This document shows, piece by piece, positions 20,954-23,910 of a stretch of 23,910 bases of DNA (the first letter of the stretch is position 1; every line of letters starts with the position of its first letter). The notes under the pieces were generated by a model. The model was not told where the DNA came from and ran no database searches. It saw only the letters and a list, made by a program, of their open reading frames with translations. Origin of the DNA: Caldifarciminota bacterium (GTDB lineage Bacteria > Hydrothermota > Hydrothermia > LBFQ01 > DSFT01); the NCBI GenBank assembly GCA_015494735.1, contig WGAQ01000162.1, positions 1 to 23,910 of the forward strand. The letters are read 5' to 3'. The translations under genes and the position numbers were made by a program.

Positions 20954-23576
20954 AAGAAATTTTAGAAACCTACTTGAAAAGGAGAGGTACAAGATAAAGA
21001 TCCCCGTCATACAGAGGGAGTACGCACAGGGCAGGGATACCATAAAGGCGAGAACGGTACGCAGGAAGTTTATAGAATCTGTAAAGAAAGTTTTAGTAAA
21101 CGATGAATCCTTAAATATGGATTTCATATTCGGAGTGGTGGAAGAGAAGGAGGGAGTGGTGGAAGGGAAGGAGAAGGATTTCATACCCATAGATGGACAG
21201 CAGAGGCTCACGTTCCTGTTCCTCCTACACCTGTACGTCTATGCCCTTAACCTTAAGGGGAAGACAGACGATGCGGGGTTTCTGAAGAACTTTTCCTATG
21301 AGATACGGAGCAGTTCCAGGGAATTCGTTGAGAAACTTGTGGAACATATTAAGGATTTGAGCGAATTTATAAAACATAGCAGCGAAAAACTTCCCTCGGA
21401 CTGGATAAAAGACCAGGAATGGTTCCTTCCCGGATGGGACAGGGACCTGACCATAAAGTCTATGCTAACGGTTTTGGACGATATTCATAAGGAATTTAAA
21501 GTAAAGGAAAACGAAATTAAGATTGAAAACCTTGATGAAATAAAGTTCAAAGTAATAAATATTAAGGAAATAGGAGTGGATGAGGAACTCTATATAAAGA
21601 TGAACTCCACGGGCAGGCAGCTGACGGAGTTTGAAATTCTGAAAGCTAAGTTTATAGAATTTTTGAATACCAAAGAAATGAACAATAAAGAAGATTTTGA
21701 GAAAAAGATAAATACCAAATGGATGAATATTTTCTGGAATGAATTTAGATATATGCATAGCAATTACTATGAAGTTGATAACACCATGCTGAATTTCTTC
21801 TACTATATGATAGAGATGCTTGTATATGAGACCTTTGATAATTCCAAGAATAAATCCCGAAAAGGTAAAGATAGGGAAATTCCCGAAGTTATTAGAAAAT
21901 TTTATAGCTATGCTGATAATTCAAATAAATGGTGGAAAGAGATCCCCGTTGAGGACATACTTAATGAGTGTTACAATTGGGATAAAGATAAAGTTAAATG
22001 GAAAGATTGGTTTGATCTTTTGACTTTTACTCTTGATAACTTGAAAGATATACATGAAAAAATTGAAAAAATCTTGTCTAATGAATGTGAGGATGGTAAA
22101 GTGGCCATATGGGAGAAAAATCCTAATCTTCTGGAGAGGGTTATATACAACAATGTGGTTAAAGTTGAGAAGATTGCTCCCAAAATAAGAGAAAAGAAAA
22201 AATCTTACAATGCATTAGATTTGTGGCAGAAGGTTTTTCTTTATACATTTTTGAAAGTATATAAAAAGTTTGAGGAAAAATCTAAAAATAGCACTTCAAG
22301 CGAAAACTTTAAGGACACAATACATTTAATGCGAAATTTTATTTTTAGTGTGAGTAAAAGTAGAGAGATAACTAAACAAGATTCAAATTCTTTAAATATT
22401 GACAAGAATAATATTCATAGGGTATTAGAATTTATGGGGAAATTTGTCAGCGAAATACATAATTTAGAACCTTATGGACGCATTAAGTATCTTAGCGATA
22501 ATGATAGAAAAAATACAGGAATATTAAAATATCGTTTTAGCCAGGAAAAGCAAAAAGCGAAGTACATATGCAACAATCCCAACGCAAAACAATACATCCA
22601 GAAACTTGAGAATCACAAATATTTGAAAGGGGATTTGACTATATTTATGGAAAATGTAGATTCGGAGTTGCCAAAATTCCGAGAAGGGTTTAAGAAGGAT
22701 ATTTATGGATACACAAAGATATTCTATAAACTGTTTGAGGATAACAAGGATGATGAAGATATTATTCCTGCATTCTTGATTTCTATTATAGAAGTAGAAG
22801 ATTTTGATCAAACGGAAACACTCAAATATCGTTGGAATAGTGTATTCTTTGGACGCAAGGATTATTGGGGTTATTTGTTGCACAGTATTCCGGAAGATAA
22901 AAGAGATAAACTTTCAAAAGCATGGTGGGGCTTTTTAAATAAAATCAAAAATAATTGTTCCGACAATGTATGTAAAATTCTTGAGTGTATTAAAAAGAAT
23001 TGGCTTAGAGATAACAATGATTTCTCTAAACCGGAATATTACTTTGTGAGATATAGAGACTTTTATGAGGATTTTGAATGTCTTGATGGTATAGATTACA
23101 ATATTTTTGCCGTTAAATTTAACAGAAATGGAATCAATTGGTTCAGGGCTGAGAAAATTAAAAGAGAGAGAGCAAGTGGTCATCATATCAACCCATTCGT
23201 TTATACTGTAGCGAAAAAAGTATCAAAAGAGAAAGATAAGAAAATTTGCAATTTTATAGCAAAAGGATGGGATTACAATAATGATAACAACTACGACACC
23301 CGCCTCGTCATCAAGGACGAAAATGATAAAAATGGGAAAATAATATTCAAGGCAAGGATTGATAGAGAAGGCTGGAAGATTGAGGTTATGGATGATGGAA
23401 AATTTGAGGAGTTGAAGAGTAAAGGATTCAATATTGAAGAATATAAAGGGGATGGCGGACAGAACGGGCAGGGTTCTCAAGATTCCGGAGTGAAGTACAT
23501 CCTAAAGCCCGGCAACGATAAAGACCTTATTGAGGTCATGGTTGATCTAATGAAGGAACTGCTTAAGGCTTCTTAA
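20937..23576 (+). CDS. Large DUF262-domain protein, predicted partner of the upstream restriction enzyme
   Basis: 879 residues. DUF262 motifs recur in another setting: KIPVIQREYAQGR (21-33), DFIPIDGQQRLTFLF (81-95) with DGQQR at 86-90, and LYIKMNSTGRQLTEFEIL (218-235). The middle (about 240-740) is charged, Lys/Asn-rich, helical in character and matches nothing I recognise. Near the C-terminus SGHHINPFVY (747-756) places His750-Ile-Asn-Pro in the same H-I-x-P form as the partner's nuclease motif, but the GN(L) part of DUF1524 is missing, so nuclease activity is uncertain. AAGGAAGGT lies upstream as a Shine-Dalgarno. Base use is the most AT-rich in the window: 17 of 60 bases are G or C at 22261-22320, against 36 of 60 in fumC at 15001-15060. 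Confidence 0.78.
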   Translation: MSNNNERNFRNLLEKERYKIKIPVIQREYAQGRDTIKARTVRRKFIESVKKVLVNDESLNMDFIFGVVEEKEGVVEGKEKDFIPIDGQQRLTFLFLLHLYVYALNLKGKTDDAGFLKNFSYEIRSSSREFVEKLVEHIKDLSEFIKHSSEKLPSDWIKDQEWFLPGWDRDLTIKSMLTVLDDIHKEFKVKENEIKIENLDEIKFKVINIKEIGVDEELYIKMNSTGRQLTEFEILKAKFIEFLNTKEMNNKEDFEKKINTKWMNIFWNEFRYMHSNYYEVDNTMLNFFYYMIEMLVYETFDNSKNKSRKGKDREIPEVIRKFYSYADNSNKWWKEIPVEDILNECYNWDKDKVKWKDWFDLLTFTLDNLKDIHEKIEKILSNECEDGKVAIWEKNPNLLERVIYNNVVKVEKIAPKIREKKKSYNALDLWQKVFLYTFLKVYKKFEEKSKNSTSSENFKDTIHLMRNFIFSVSKSREITKQDSNSLNIDKNNIHRVLEFMGKFVSEIHNLEPYGRIKYLSDNDRKNTGILKYRFSQEKQKAKYICNNPNAKQYIQKLENHKYLKGDLTIFMENVDSELPKFREGFKKDIYGYTKIFYKLFEDNKDDEDIIPAFLISIIEVEDFDQTETLKYRWNSVFFGRKDYWGYLLHSIPEDKRDKLSKAWWGFLNKIKNNCSDNVCKILECIKKNWLRDNNDFSKPEYYFVRYRDFYEDFECLDGIDYNIFAVKFNRNGINWFRAEKIKRERASGHHINPFVYTVAKKVSKEKDKKICNFIAKGWDYNNDNNYDTRLVIKDENDKNGKIIFKARIDREGWKIEVMDDGKFEELKSKGFNIEEYKGDGGQNGQGSQDSGVKYILKPGNDKDLIEVMVDLMKELLKAS

Positions 23577-23587
23577 ATCCTCCCCCT

Positions 23588-23593
23588 TACAAT
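23588..23593 (+). promoter_or_regulatory. -10 hexamer TACAAT for argS
   Basis: TACAAT eight bases before GTG 23602. No ribosome binding site. It marks the return to host-like sequence after the AT-rich pair. Confidence 0.45.
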
Positions 23594-23601
23594 AACCGGA
23601 C

Positions 23602-23910
23602 GTGAAAGGAGCTTACCGGGAGTTAGAAGAGGCCCTAAGGGAGAACGTCGGCCCCGTAGTGGTTGATAGGACACAGAACCCAAAGTTCGGCGATTTCTCC
23701 ACGAACGCCCCCTTCAAAATGGCCAGAGAGAGGAGACAACCCCCACCCGTCATAGCCCAGGAGCTGGCAGAGAAGCTAAGGCCCGTCCTTGAGGGGCGGT
23801 TCTCCGTAGCCGCCGCCGGTGGGTACGTTAACTTCCGGATGGAGGAGGAGGCCCTCGCCGGATGGACCAACTGGGCGGCCGGGGACCCGTGGCCGGAGGT
23901 GTTCCCGAAG
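23602..23910 (+). CDS. argS: Arginyl-tRNA synthetase, N-terminal part
   Basis: 103 residues from GTG 23602, running off the right edge. This is the class I synthetase that charges tRNA-Arg in the cytoplasm. Visible is the N-terminal additional (tRNA D-loop-binding) domain: a first helix YRELEEALRENV, then PKFGDFSTNAPFKMARERRQ (27-46), PPVIAQELAEKLRP (48-61) and AAAGGYVNFRM (68-78). This matches the family pattern N-x-x-x-G-D-(F/Y)-S-T-N, P-x-x-I-A-x-x-(I/L), G-(F/Y)-(I/V)-N-F. The HIGH and KMSKS motifs lie beyond the window. High GC and host-type codons return abruptly here. It has its own -10 box 11 bases after the stop of the DUF262 protein. Confidence 0.86.
   Translation, partial: MKGAYRELEEALRENVGPVVVDRTQNPKFGDFSTNAPFKMARERRQPPPVIAQELAEKLRPVLEGRFSVAAAGGYVNFRMEEEALAGWTNWAAGDPWPEVFPK

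Noticed and set aside
18975..23601. Mobile element or integrase at the edges of the AT-rich island
   Set aside because: No transposase or recombinase ORF, no terminal repeats and no tRNA at either border. Only composition suggests transfer.
1..23910. CRISPR array or tandem DNA repeats
   Set aside because: No regularly spaced identical repeats were seen. The only periodic signal is at protein level in the propeller gene (15612-17330).

Overview
The window looks like a compact chromosome segment from a thermophilic, two-membraned (diderm) bacterium. Evidence for two membranes: LptF/LptG-type permease, LolA-like carrier, outer-membrane barrel candidate, MurC, and two secreted proteins with C-terminal tails resembling type IX secretion (Por/T9SS) sorting domains. 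Evidence for heat adaptation: pyruvoyl-dependent arginine decarboxylase with two aminopropyltransferases. This combination suggests the FCB/WOR-3/Hydrothermae neighbourhood. That placement is inference; no rRNA gene is present.

Layout: 1-112 (-) is the start of a probable phosphoglucose/phosphomannose isomerase. It is followed by a rhodanese lipoprotein (283-750 +), a zinc-binding dehydrogenase (771-1805 -), a tail-anchored coiled-coil protein (1868-2326 +), an outer-membrane barrel candidate (2353-3729 +) and a GT4 glycosyltransferase (3720-4838 -). Positions 4926-7124 (+) hold a polyamine operon: aminopropyltransferase 1, pyruvoyl arginine decarboxylase, aminopropyltransferase 2. Next come an M20 metallopeptidase (7121-8422 -), a two-gene secreted unit (8581-9081 unknown, 9083-10540 Asp-box propeller, +), a GT2 polyprenyl-phosphate glycosyltransferase (10577-11479 +), an overlapping murC-lptG pair (13951-11481 -), class II fumarase (14178-15590 +), a secreted seven-repeat propeller protein (15612-17330 -), a CPBP membrane protease (17421-18278 -) and lolA (18474-18974 +). 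Positions 19019-23576 (+) hold two overlapping AT-rich genes for DUF262-type proteins, related to the GmrSD/SspE/BrxU restriction families. The start of argS (23602 onward +) closes the window.

Two things stand out. First, almost every first gene of a transcription unit has a TANNNT -10 hexamer ending about 6-12 bases before its start codon, with no Shine-Dalgarno site. This predicts leaderless or near-leaderless mRNAs. Shine-Dalgarno sites appear instead at operon-internal genes and at two exported-protein genes with longer leaders. The rule also decides several starts (4838, 18474, 13951, 23602). Second, the paired DUF262 proteins look like a horizontally acquired two-component defence system. 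Each has its own DGQQR nucleotide-binding motif and each ends with a possible H-I-x-P nuclease motif. They sit between housekeeping genes and are far more AT-rich than their neighbours. No tRNA, rRNA, CRISPR array or insertion sequence was found, and no gene-free stretch exceeds about 230 bases.
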